Shown piece by piece: positions 29,925-36,892 of a stretch of DNA of 36,983 nucleotides. The stretch is from IMG/VR virus record IMGVR_UViG_3300023174_000015, positions 1 through 36,983 of that record; one strand, written 5' to 3'. The stretch comes from a virus. Position 1 is the first letter of the stretch. The number at the start of each line of letters is the position of its first letter. The notes beneath the pieces were generated by a model. It was not told where the DNA came from. It ran no database searches and saw only the letters and a list, made by a program, of their open reading frames with translations. Position numbers and translations under genes: made by a program.

Positions 29925-30259
29925 GTTATCACCTCAATTTCAACCTTGTACTGCTTAACCCCATTGGAGCGTTGCTTGTACTGCCAGTCTAATTGCTTGT
30001 GCCCATCATCCACACCAAGCCAATCAGCAACCCCATCCCTGACCGCCTTAAACCCAGACTGCAGATTATCCCCATCCAACGCCCTTGGAGCCACCCTAGT
30101 GAGCACAATCGTGCAAGGTGGTACCGGAGGTGCGGCAACAGCACATAACGTGTTGTACGCCCTTTTACGGTGATCCTTGGCCAACTTAGCCTTAACCGCC
30201 CAATGCATCCTGACATTGGCCACACTCACCACTTTCATGTCCATTTCCACTTCAATCAT
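29921..30259 (-). CDS. RusA-like Holliday-junction resolvase
   Basis: A 112-aa protein with the RusA fold pattern: NVRMHWAVKAK early (basic, junction-binding), then LDGDNLQSGFKAVRDGVADW with Asp62, Asp64 and Asp75, and WLGVDDG with Asp84/85, matching the metal-binding aspartates of RusA. It should cut four-way junctions to clear branched DNA before packaging; its place directly before TerS fits. AAGGGG precedes ATG 30259 (5-nt spacing). It lies beside the iteron-like repeats. Confidence 0.85.
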   Translation of the reverse strand: MIEVEMDMKVVSVANVRMHWAVKAKLAKDHRKRAYNTLCAVAAPPVPPCTIVLTRVAPRALDGDNLQSGFKAVRDGVADWLGVDDGHKQLDWQYKQRSNGVKQYKVEIEVIT

Positions 30260-30260
30260 C

Positions 30261-30551
30261 CTAACCCCTTAAAAACTCAAAATCCGTGTACCGACGATTC
30301 GACCCGACTTTGTGTACCGAACCGAAGGGGGTATATATACCCCTTCGGTACGTTTCGGTACAACGGGCAAGTCGGGCATCGGTACGTTTCGGTACGTTTC
30401 GGTACATCGGTACATGGTTTCGGTACACTTTGACTGTACCGAACGTACCGAAATCGGTACACATCGGTTCGGTACGGTACATTTCACCCTCAAAATAATT
30501 GCCGTTTCGGTACATCGGTACATCAATTCTAACTGTTTCTGGCATGGTCAT
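30261..30551 (-). CDS. Repeat-encoded ORF (96 aa) over GGTAC iterons
   Basis: The ATG overlaps the primase-helicase stop (ATGA, 30548-30551) and the frame ends 1 nt before the RusA start, so it fits the operon exactly. Much of it is coded by GGTAC/GTACC repeats, giving recurring YRN, VPKRT and CTETYRR segments. The DNA is nearly stop-free in all minus frames because the repeat lacks stops, so openness is weak evidence. No strong ribosome site precedes it (weak GAAG). It may be a translated origin region or only an incidental frame. Confidence 0.5.
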   Translation of the reverse strand: MTMPETVRIDVPMYRNGNYFEGEMYRTEPMCTDFGTFGTVKVYRNHVPMYRNVPKRTDARLARCTETYRRGIYTPFGSVHKVGSNRRYTDFEFLRG

Positions 30552-30596
30552 TGCTTATTTTCTTCATTTTTTGATGTTTTCGGTACAGACCGGTAC
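30288..30596. repeat. GGTAC/GTACC repeat cluster (candidate iteron origin)
   Basis: I count 18 copies in 309 bp: GGTAC starting at 30347, 30357, 30381, 30391, 30401, 30409, 30422, 30456, 30471, 30476, 30509, 30517, 30582 and 30592, and GTACC at 30288, 30314, 30436 and 30445. Under one would be expected by chance. Several copies are 10 bp apart, one helical turn. Most share a TTTCGGTAC core. A bulged palindrome (ACCGAAGGGG around GTATATATAC to CCCTTCGGT, 30321-30349) lies at its left side. Two copies lie in the end of the primase-helicase gene. Confidence 0.9.
30321..30349. repeat. Palindrome with AT core
   Basis: Arms ACCGAAGGGG and CCCTTCGGT flank the self-complementary GTATATATAC, with a single unpaired G in the left arm. 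The AT core could melt easily. It stands beside the GGTAC iterons, the layout expected of an origin or a strong operator. Confidence 0.8.
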
Positions 30597-32599
30597 ACCT
30601 CATTGTGCAGGCTAACCATTTCTTTTTTCATCAGACCATCAACGCATTCCTTGAATCTACGCGAATTCAAACCATGGCTTTTAGCTGATTCCCGCCACTC
30701 ATCGTAATTGGCTGAAACGTCTATGCCTTCCATGCCATCGGTGGTTTTCTTGGCCTCAATGGCCACCAAACAGTTCAGGGCGATCAACTGGTTGCCTGGC
30801 AACACGGTACGCTTTTGCACACTGCTTACCAATCCGCTGATGTCCACACTGGTGAGGTACGCACCCTTAACTGGGTTGCCGTGCTTATCAAGGATTGGCA
30901 AATCAACCTGAGTGATCTGGAAATTCTTAATGGCAGGCATTTCTGCGTCCTTCATCTTTTTGGATTCAAACTGAATGGTCTTGGAGCCCGAATCCAGCTG
31001 GCACTTGTACTCAGCGTCAAGTGCGCCCTTTAATGCTGTCGATCCCCTGCTTCTGTCTTTGTCCATGGCGCCGCTGTGGTGAGCCACCAGCACGCAGCAC
31101 TTGTAGTCTTGGCGCAAGTAGGTATCCAAATGTTGGATAAAGCTGTTCATGTCTTGGGTGCTGTTTTCATCCCCGCCCATGTTCCGAGCCAATGTGTCAA
31201 TGACAATCATGGCTGGTATATGGCCACACTCTGTGGCCAAGGTTTTGATGGCCTCTGCCACCATGGCCGCTTCTGTGGCGTCATACAGTTGAGCTGCCCT
31301 GTGGCTTTTGAACAGTGGTGCGCCGGCCAGGCTGATGCCGTTGCCCAATTCCCACGCCTTGAAACGCCGTGCCAGTCCGTTGTGCCCTTCGCCGGCGATG
31401 TAGAACACTGCACCCTTTTGCACGCCATGCCCATGCCAAGGTGTGCCGGTTGCCACACAGCAGGCAATGTCGATGCTGACAAAGCTCTTACCGCCGCCTG
31501 GGTCACCGAACACCTGCGCCAAGCTGTCTGATTCGATGTAGTCATCGACAATCCACTTGATCTCTGCCAGCTCCAAACTGTCAATGCGCGAGAATTCAAA
31601 CGCCAGTTTTTCCCGTGCCGGTCCAGCTACGCGCTCAATCTGGTCCTTAACCGCATCAAGCCCCTGCAGGCAGTGCAAATCATTAAAGTCTGTTGGCTTG
31701 TTGTCCACCATGTCAGACTCTCCAAAGCTGGGATACACAATCTCGCCAAACACCAACGCAGCTGCCGCACGGCCCTTGGTCACGCCAGGGTTGCCCTCCG
31801 TCCACTGGTCATTGTCTGCGCCAATAATAATCTTAGAGCCTGGGAACATCTCTTTTGCGCTCTTGGCCACCTTGGCCAAGTTGCCACAATCAAACGCCAC
31901 CATGACGGTGTAGCCCGTTGCCTCATGGATGCTGGCGCAAGTGGCAAAGCCCTCACCCACAAACACAATCTTGCGGTTACCGCGCAACTCATAAAAGCCG
32001 CCATCAATCTTGCCACCCTTTAGGAAGCGTTTGTTCCCTTCAGCGTCAATGGTTTGGTAACTCAAGATCTCGCCGGTCTGGTTGATCACCGGCACTACCA
32101 AACGGCCAGCACGATCAATCTTGATGCCGTGTGCGCCAATGTGCTTGCGAACAAGGTAAGGATGATCATCGCTGGCATCTGCATAGGTGCCCACCTCATC
32201 TTCTGCACGCTCAGCAGCCATTGCCTGACTGGCCAACCGTTCTGCATCCTTCTTGGCCTTGAGCTCGGTCACCCACTTATCATGCTCAAATCGCTCGGTG
32301 AAACTCATGGACCGCCCAATGTCAGCCACCCACTTGGCTTCAAACGTAGGCTCCTTCCAGCAGCCGGCAATCCCCACAGGGATCTTGCCACTGGTGTGCA
32401 AGATATACCAGCCATCCAGCGCCCCCTTCTTGCTTGATACATGCGGCACACGGTGGATCTCACCATCAGCAATCAGTTCTTTGATCAGCAGCCCATTGGC
32501 CTCGCAGTGAGATCTGAACGCTGCTTCAGGGTTGATCAGGTCTTGCGACTCTGTGGCCACAGCAAAGCCGTTGGGGAATATGGTTGAAAGGGATGTCAT
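30548..32599 (-). CDS. TOPRIM primase / RepA-like replicative helicase
   Basis: A 683-aa two-part replication protein. The N-terminal half has a TOPRIM domain with Glu216 in IVFVGEGFAT and Asp262/Asp264 in IIIGADND. The C-terminal half is a RepA/RecA-like helicase with Walker A GDPGGGKS (365-372), Walker B MIVID (464-468), and VLVAHHSG (503-510). It should prime and unwind phage DNA while host polymerase extends. I start at ATG 32599 because it overlaps the regulator's stop (ATGA) and GGAGG is 7 nt upstream; a frame from 32650 runs into that gene. The end of the gene carries two GGTAC copies. Confidence 0.9.
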   Translation of the reverse strand: MTSLSTIFPNGFAVATESQDLINPEAAFRSHCEANGLLIKELIADGEIHRVPHVSSKKGALDGWYILHTSGKIPVGIAGCWKEPTFEAKWVADIGRSMSFTERFEHDKWVTELKAKKDAERLASQAMAAERAEDEVGTYADASDDHPYLVRKHIGAHGIKIDRAGRLVVPVINQTGEILSYQTIDAEGNKRFLKGGKIDGGFYELRGNRKIVFVGEGFATCASIHEATGYTVMVAFDCGNLAKVAKSAKEMFPGSKIIIGADNDQWTEGNPGVTKGRAAAALVFGEIVYPSFGESDMVDNKPTDFNDLHCLQGLDAVKDQIERVAGPAREKLAFEFSRIDSLELAEIKWIVDDYIESDSLAQVFGDPGGGKSFVSIDIACCVATGTPWHGHGVQKGAVFYIAGEGHNGLARRFKAWELGNGISLAGAPLFKSHRAAQLYDATEAAMVAEAIKTLATECGHIPAMIVIDTLARNMGGDENSTQDMNSFIQHLDTYLRQDYKCCVLVAHHSGAMDKDRSRGSTALKGALDAEYKCQLDSGSKTIQFESKKMKDAEMPAIKNFQITQVDLPILDKHGNPVKGAYLTSVDISGLVSSVQKRTVLPGNQLIALNCLVAIEAKKTTDGMEGIDVSANYDEWRESAKSHGLNSRRFKECVDGLMKKEMVSLHNEVYRSVPKTSKNEENKQ

Positions 32600-32814
32600 G
32601 CCTGTGCCTCCACCAGCTCTGGCCATATAGCGCCCCAGCTGTCCTGGCACAGCATCTTGCGACTTAACCGCCCACCGGTTTCTTGCTCGATGCGTACAGC
32701 CTCAGTGGCCGACATCTCCCGCCTGCCGGTGAGGCACTGGTAGAGATACTGTTCATTAATGCCGACTTTTTCTGCCAGTAGTCGGCGCTCGTCTGGTGTG
32801 ATTTGTGTATTCAT
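32596..32814 (-). CDS. Cro/YdaS-like DNA-binding regulator (72 aa)
   Basis: A 72-aa helix-turn-helix protein: LLAEKVGINEQYLYQCLTGR places the HTH, followed by REMSATEAVRIEQETGGRLS and DSWGAIWPEL. The ending is typical of YdaS/Cro-like regulators. It is the first leftward gene, divergent from the rightward operon. Three copies of a palindrome lie upstream (32827, 32880, 32902) and O1 is only 12 bp from the start, suggesting self-regulation. No strong ribosome site is visible, so it may use a very short leader. Confidence 0.85.
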   Translation of the reverse strand: MNTQITPDERRLLAEKVGINEQYLYQCLTGRREMSATEAVRIEQETGGRLSRKMLCQDSWGAIWPELVEAQA

Positions 32815-32826
32815 AGAAGCAGAACT

Positions 32827-32841
32827 CTAGCACATTGATAG
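32827..32841. promoter_or_regulatory. Operator O1 (regulator start side)
   Basis: CTAGCACATTGATAG, the palindrome with one arm mismatch. Its right arm on the minus strand reads CTATCA. It sits 12 bp before the regulator's ATG, over a possible minus-strand -10 (TATCAA). Binding would repress the leftward operon. Confidence 0.65.
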
Positions 32842-32879
32842 ACAGTTTGGGGTATAGGGAAAACACCTACAAAATAAAT

Positions 32880-32894
32880 CTAGCAAAGGGCTTG
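32880..32894. promoter_or_regulatory. Operator O2 (degenerate)
   Basis: CTAGCAAAGGGCTTG keeps a perfect left arm but the right arm matches only four of six bases. It overlaps the -35 box TTGACA of the rightward promoter and begins 22 bp before O3. Confidence 0.5.
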
Positions 32895-32919
32895 ACAAGA
32901 ACTAGCAATACGCTAGAAT
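32892..32919 (+). promoter_or_regulatory. Rightward early promoter (sigma70-like)
   Basis: TTGACA (32892-32897) and TAGAAT (32914-32919) with a 16-bp spacer form a strong housekeeping promoter. O2 overlaps the -35 and O3 overlaps the -10, so the regulator could switch it off. Transcription should begin near 32926 and serve the operon from 32981. Confidence 0.8.
32902..32916. promoter_or_regulatory. Operator O3
   Basis: CTAGCAATACGCTAG, with five-base arms intact. It and the following AATTCA match 2041-2061 at all but one base. It overlaps the -10 TAGAAT. Confidence 0.75.
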
Positions 32920-32980
32920 TCATCACATGGCGGGGAAATAGTTCACTGACCATCACGCCGAAAGGCCAAAGGAAACACAA

Positions 32981-33364
32981 ATGACAAACGCAATTTATAC
33001 AGCATACGCAGCATCCGACCTGTTCAACGCAGGTTATTCATTCGATGGTCATGCTTACATTGCTGAACAGTTTTACGTGATCATCGAAAACGCAGCTGGT
33101 CGCCGCTTCCGTCACACTGCTACTTTTAACGGCACTGAGCAGTTAATTTGCGAAGATACCGGCGATTCTTGCTTTCCAGATTATCGTGCAACAGCTGAAG
33201 CCAAAGCAGAACGTTTAGCCGCCCGTGTTAACGCAGCATTTGCCGCTGGCAAAGATGTTGATTGGACATATTGGGGCGAGATCGATCCAGCTTATGGCTC
33301 TGATGAGTACATCTCTCAAGGTACAGAAGCACAGCGTTGCTTTGCTGAGAAAGCCGCAGCCTAA
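32981..33364 (+). CDS. First rightward early protein, unknown function (127 aa)
   Basis: AAAGGAA at 32968-32974 precedes ATG 32981. The protein (MTNAIYTAYAASDLFNAGYS, EQFYVIIENAAGRRFRHTA, TYWGEIDPAYGSDEYISQGT) is acidic overall with an alanine-rich helical region (EAKAERLAARVNAAFAAGK). The ending 'D-P-A-Y-G-S-x-x-Y-x-S-Q-G-T-E' recalls a small phage protein type, but I know no function. As the first gene transcribed it may act on the host early after infection; this is a context guess. Confidence 0.75.
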   Translation: MTNAIYTAYAASDLFNAGYSFDGHAYIAEQFYVIIENAAGRRFRHTATFNGTEQLICEDTGDSCFPDYRATAEAKAERLAARVNAAFAAGKDVDWTYWGEIDPAYGSDEYISQGTEAQRCFAEKAAA

Positions 33365-33373
33365 TCAACCCAC

Positions 33374-33387
33374 GGGGCTCCGGCCCC
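33374..33387. other. GGGGC-TCCG-GCCCC hairpin between early genes
   Basis: A 5-bp GC stem with a UNCG-class loop at the 33364/33419 gap, not followed by T, so more likely an RNA stabiliser or processing element than a terminator. A weaker related element (AATCAACAAAGG then CTGCCCC) lies after the next gene near 33623. Confidence 0.55.
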
Positions 33388-33418
33388 ATAAGTCCCACAA
33401 AATTTTCAGGAGTTAAAA

Positions 33419-33622
33419 ATGAATGCATATCAAGTAAAACGTGTTGAAGAATTTAGGGTATTACGGGATGCGGTTACCCATGCAAAAAATTGTCTTGAGT
33501 CATGCGATGGCTGGGATGTTGAAACACTCAGTTTTAACATTGAATGTCGCTATCCAGAAATTGACTCAGACAAATGCGAACGCATGGCTGCTGCTGTGAT
33601 GCGTTATAAAGGATTGCTTTAA
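33419..33622 (+). CDS. Small early protein (67 aa)
   Basis: CAGGAGTTAAAA precedes ATG 33419 (AGGAG, 7-nt spacing). The protein has an N-terminal helix (YQVKRVEEFRVLRDAVTHAK) and two further short helices, with four Cys/His-type residues (H21, C24, C28, C42). It resembles small phage accessory proteins but no family is clear. Confidence 0.68.
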   Translation: MNAYQVKRVEEFRVLRDAVTHAKNCLESCDGWDVETLSFNIECRYPEIDSDKCERMAAAVMRYKGLL

Positions 33623-33658
33623 ATCAACAAAGGCTTCTGCCCCTACGAAAGACAAATT

Positions 33659-33802
33659 ATGAAACACAGCAAGTATTACCACTATCCCGAAGTCAAGAAC
33701 GCACGCATCAACGCACGCGCCGAGGCCGCACTGGACTTTATCTTGGCGCTCATCATTGGCGCCTCACTGGCCGTCCTGTTGATTGCATGGTGGACGGCAT
33801 GA
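33659..33802 (+). CDS. Small membrane protein (47 aa)
   Basis: Not in the longer gene set because of size, but supported by its coupling (its TGA overlaps the next ATG, 33799-33802). It reads MKHSKYYHYPEVKNARINAR then a single hydrophobic helix (about residues 25-44, with ILALIIGASLAVLLIAW). The basic N-terminus would stay inside the cell. Function unknown; early phage membrane proteins sometimes alter the host envelope. The ribosome site (GAAAG) is weak. Confidence 0.62.
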   Translation: MKHSKYYHYPEVKNARINARAEAALDFILALIIGASLAVLLIAWWTA

Positions 33803-33918
33803 AATCAGTTTGGATTCCTATTAAACCCAAGCCCACACCTTCACGTTGCGACATTCTTGGGGTGTGTCAATCTAAACATGCACCGGCCTGCGACAAACAA
33901 TGTAGGAAAGCAGCATGA
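33799..33918 (+). CDS. Tiny Cys-rich protein (39 aa)
   Basis: Start and stop both overlap neighbouring genes (ATGA at 33799-33802 and 33915-33918). It reads MKSVWIPIKPKPTPSRCDIL then GVCQSKHAPACDKQC. Four cysteines (17, 23, 31, 35) suggest a single metal site. Similar short 'C-x5-C ... C-x3-C' proteins occur in phages; their role is unknown. Confidence 0.65.
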   Translation: MKSVWIPIKPKPTPSRCDILGVCQSKHAPACDKQCRKAA

Positions 33919-34187
33919 ACACAACCCCTGTCTGCCCCCCTGGCTTTATTGAATTTGCCTGCGAACTTGAAGGCGTTGATTTGGTTTGTCACTTGGAATA
34001 CATCCCAAGCGAATACGGATCACAAGATTCTATGGGCTTACTCTATGAGCCCGACAGCGATCAAAGTATGGATCTGGTCAATGCCTATATTGCCGGCACT
34101 GACATCGACATCGGCCATTTGCTCTTGCAGTATCTGGTCGATCACATCACAACCACAGCACTTGAGGACATGAAAAATGATCACTGA
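33915..34187 (+). CDS. Small early protein (90 aa)
   Basis: AGGAAAG precedes ATG 33915, which overlaps the previous stop. It is acidic (net negative; YEPDSDQSMDLVNAYIAGTD) with N-terminal CPPGFIEFACELEGVDLVCH. No domain is recognised. Its end overlaps the next gene by 11 nt. Confidence 0.68.
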   Translation: MNTTPVCPPGFIEFACELEGVDLVCHLEYIPSEYGSQDSMGLLYEPDSDQSMDLVNAYIAGTDIDIGHLLLQYLVDHITTTALEDMKNDH

Positions 34188-34545
34188 ACTGACCGCCTTG
34201 CTTCGCAAAGCAAAGTTTGCAGAGTCTACTGCTAAGGCCGAACGTCTGCGCTTGGAAGACTTGATTGAGAAACAATTCACTAAGCCCGAAGGCGGTGAAG
34301 GCACGCACACTGATGAGGAGATCCGCATCAAGTGGTCAATTAACCGCAGTGTAGACACACCAGCTGTGGTGGCCGGCTGGGAGCAACTGACGCCCAACGC
34401 CAAGAAAGCATTTCGCTGGAAGGCTGATGTTGATTTAGCTCACCTTCGCGCCATCAAAGATTTGGACGCCATTGCCTATGCACAGGCCACGGTGTTCATC
34501 ACCAGCAAACCCGCAAAACCCTCTATCGAAATTTTGAAAGACTGA
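34177..34545 (+). CDS. Recombination-set accessory protein (122 aa)
   Basis: A helical protein (MITELTALLRKAKFAESTAK then AERLRLEDLIEKQFT) whose end TSKPAKPSIEILKD resembles a phage family I recall, found next to Sak4 and DUF669 genes, with no clear activity. It overlaps the previous gene by 11 nt, and the Sak4-like gene follows after 1 nt. A ssDNA-handling or nuclease-inhibiting role is possible by context. Confidence 0.68.
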   Translation: MITELTALLRKAKFAESTAKAERLRLEDLIEKQFTKPEGGEGTHTDEEIRIKWSINRSVDTPAVVAGWEQLTPNAKKAFRWKADVDLAHLRAIKDLDAIAYAQATVFITSKPAKPSIEILKD

Positions 34546-34546
34546 T

Positions 34547-35290
34547 ATGTTTGATTTAAAATCCATCTCCAAAACCCGCCGTGTCCGTGCCCCCAAAGTT
34601 GTTGTTGTTGGCACCGGTAAGATCGGTAAGACCACCTTTGCAGCTATGGCGCCCAACGCCATTGGCATCTTGACTGAGGACGGTGCTGACGCTGTAGACG
34701 CCAATGCATTTCCATTGGCATCGAGCTTGACCGAAGTTTATGCTGCTATTGATACGCTGATCAATCAGGACCATGAGTTTCAAACGCTGTTTATTGATTC
34801 GCTGGACTGGCTTGAGCCACTGGTGCAAGACCATGTGTGCAAGGCCAACAACTGGAAGAATATTGAGCAGCCAGGCTTTGGTAAAGGTTACGTTGCAGCT
34901 GCCGAAGAATGGCGCAACCTGCTGTCCGGCCTTGAAGTATTGCGTGCCAACAAGGGCATGGGCATCATCCTGATTGCCCACGACAAAATCAAGCGCATTG
35001 AAGACCCCTTGACTGAGGGCTATGACAGCCATGTGCTCAAGCTGCACGACCGCGCTGCCGGTCTGGTCCAAGAGTGGGCTGACGTTGTTGGCTATGCCGG
35101 CTACCGCATCTTTACAAACAAGACAGACGCTGGCTTTGGCAATAAAGAAACCAAGGCCACTACCACGGGTGAACGCATCTTGCACGTTGAACCCCATCCA
35201 GCCCATTGCGGTGGCAACCGCTTTGGCCTTACCAACATGCCGCTTGACTGGGCGGCATTCCAAGAAGCGCTGACTGTAGCGCAATCTTGA
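34547..35290 (+). CDS. Sak4-like RecA-fold ATPase (AAA_24), single-strand annealing recombinase
   Basis: A 247-aa ATPase. Walker A is GTGKIGKTT (22-30), Walker B is LFIDS (81-85), and a later IILIAHDKIK strand follows. The size and the neighbours (DUF669 protein, Cas4-like nuclease, helicase) fit Sak4 recombinases of phages. It would promote homologous recombination between phage molecules or with host prophages. The ribosome site (GAAAG) is weak. Confidence 0.85.
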   Translation: MFDLKSISKTRRVRAPKVVVVGTGKIGKTTFAAMAPNAIGILTEDGADAVDANAFPLASSLTEVYAAIDTLINQDHEFQTLFIDSLDWLEPLVQDHVCKANNWKNIEQPGFGKGYVAAAEEWRNLLSGLEVLRANKGMGIILIAHDKIKRIEDPLTEGYDSHVLKLHDRAAGLVQEWADVVGYAGYRIFTNKTDAGFGNKETKATTTGERILHVEPHPAHCGGNRFGLTNMPLDWAAFQEALTVAQS

Positions 35291-35326
35291 TTCTCAGTCC
35301 GTAACTTTAAACTTTGAAAGAAAACA

Positions 35327-35806
35327 ATGGCTCAATTTAACTTTGACGCATCGACCGTCACCCCCCAAGCCGCAACCGGCCCCGTCCCCGCCGGCACTTA
35401 CTTGGCTCACATTACCGAGTCTGATGTGCAACCGCTGAAATCCGGCAACGGCACTGGCCTGAAGCTGACCTTTGAAATTATTGATGGCCAGTATAAAGGC
35501 CGCAAGATTTGGGAGAACCTCAACATTCAGCATAGCAACGAAGACACCCAGCGCATTGCTCAATCGCAGCTGTCTGCGCTATGTCACGCTGTGAACGTGA
35601 TCAAGTTGCAAGACACTGCAGCCTTGCACCTCAAGCCTGTCAACTTAAAAGTTGTGGTGCGTGAGGCCCAAGGCCAGTACCAGGCAAGCAACAACATCAA
35701 GGGCTATGAGTCTGCCGGCGGTGTGCGTCAAGATCTTGGATTTAAACAACAAGTTGAAGAAGCACCAACCCTTAAACCTACAGCCCCTGCCTGGGCTAAG
35801 AAATAA
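35327..35806 (+). CDS. DUF669-type protein, likely ssDNA-binding partner of Sak4
   Basis: A 159-aa protein. The core (PVPAGTYLAHITESDVQPLK, GTGLKLTFEIIDGQYKGRKI, NLNIQHSNEDTQRIAQSQLS) matches DUF669, an OB-fold-like family that often replaces SSB in Sak4 sets. The end is Pro/Lys-rich (APAWAKK). It precedes the nuclease by 3 nt. Confidence 0.88.
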   Translation: MAQFNFDASTVTPQAATGPVPAGTYLAHITESDVQPLKSGNGTGLKLTFEIIDGQYKGRKIWENLNIQHSNEDTQRIAQSQLSALCHAVNVIKLQDTAALHLKPVNLKVVVREAQGQYQASNNIKGYESAGGVRQDLGFKQQVEEAPTLKPTAPAWAKK

Positions 35807-35809
35807 ACC

Positions 35810-36892
35810 ATGGCCGCAGTACCACAATCTGTTGTGGACCCTGTGGCTGACGCCATCTTTGCTCATTACAAGGCAAAGTTTGGCGCCGACCCACAGCGCC
35901 CCTATCTTGGCGCCAGTGCCATTGGCAAGCCTTGCTTGCGTCAGCACTGGTATTCATTCAGATGGTCCAAGCCGGCTGAGTTTTCTGGTCGTTTGTACCG
36001 TGTGTTTCAGTCTGGCCACTTGCAAGAGCCAAGGGTTTACGATGATCTGAGAGCAATTGGCTGTACGTTGTACGACACCGATCCAGTGACTGGCCGGCAA
36101 TGGACGTTTACCGAACCCACCAGTGGTGGCCATTTTCAAGGCAACGCTGACGGTATCGTGACCGGTTTGCCACAGGCGCCGAAGTCACCGCACATATTGG
36201 AGATAAAGACAGCATCAGGCAAGATGTTTGCAGAGATGCAAAAATCCGGTGTAAAGAAAGCCAAGCCCGAACACTACGCGCAGATGTTAATGTACATGAA
36301 GTGGAGCATTGATCAGTATAAAGAGAACGGATGCCACAAGGCCATCTACATTGTGGTCAACAAAGACAACGATGACATTTACACTGAGCGCTTGGAGTTT
36401 GACAAGATTGAAGCGCAGGCCGTAATCGACAAAGCCTTGGCGGTGATCGCCGCCACCGAGCCGCCAGTCGGGATTAGCCAAGATCCAAGCTGGTACGAAT
36501 GCAAGTTCTGCGACTACCACAGCATCTGCCATGGCACGGATGTGCCGGCCCCAACTTGCCGGTCATGTGCCCATGTCACGCCAGAGATGGACGGCAAGGC
36601 ACGCTGGACTTGTTCGTACCATGACAAAGATTTGCCGGTAATGAACCAACGCAAGGGTTGCGATTCACACCGGTACATTCCCATTTTGTTGGCCAAGTTT
36701 TCCCAACCGGTGGACATGGCCGGCGATGCGGTGGTGTACCAGATGGAAGACAAACAGTTTGTCAACGGCACACCCTCGGTTAACCAGGCTTGGATCAGCA
36801 GCCAAGAAATCCACGCCTGCAAGGACAAGAGTGCATTGATTGATGATCTTGCGCTCCAGCTGCGCTCAGAACACAACGGAAGGTTTGTATGA
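35810..36892 (+). CDS. PD-(D/E)XK nuclease, Cas4/AddB-like with Fe-S-type cysteines
   Basis: A 360-aa exonuclease-type protein. The active site has His70, Asp114 (GNADGIV), Glu131 and Lys133 (ILEIKT), and Gln158 (HYAQMLMYM). Cys42 together with Cys231, Cys234 and Cys240 matches the 4-cysteine iron-sulphur staple of Cas4 and AddB nucleases. A second cluster (Cys250, Cys253, Cys268, His271) suggests a zinc site, unusual for this family. It should process DNA ends for the Sak4-like recombinase. The last codons lie in the terminal redundancy. Confidence 0.9.
   Translation: MAAVPQSVVDPVADAIFAHYKAKFGADPQRPYLGASAIGKPCLRQHWYSFRWSKPAEFSGRLYRVFQSGHLQEPRVYDDLRAIGCTLYDTDPVTGRQWTFTEPTSGGHFQGNADGIVTGLPQAPKSPHILEIKTASGKMFAEMQKSGVKKAKPEHYAQMLMYMKWSIDQYKENGCHKAIYIVVNKDNDDIYTERLEFDKIEAQAVIDKALAVIAATEPPVGISQDPSWYECKFCDYHSICHGTDVPAPTCRSCAHVTPEMDGKARWTCSYHDKDLPVMNQRKGCDSHRYIPILLAKFSQPVDMAGDAVVYQMEDKQFVNGTPSVNQAWISSQEIHACKDKSALIDDLALQLRSEHNGRFV

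Noticed and set aside
30269-30526. Other minus frames across the GGTAC cluster
   Set aside because: All frames are open because the repeat has no stop codon; only the coupled frame 30261-30551 is worth listing.
30288-30596. CRISPR array
   Set aside because: Repeats are only about 5-9 bp, in both orientations and unevenly spaced, with no regular spacers and no cas genes.
34556-35284. 242-codon minus-strand frame opposite the Sak4-like gene
   Set aside because: The plus frame has clear Walker motifs and fits the operon; the minus frame shows no motif.
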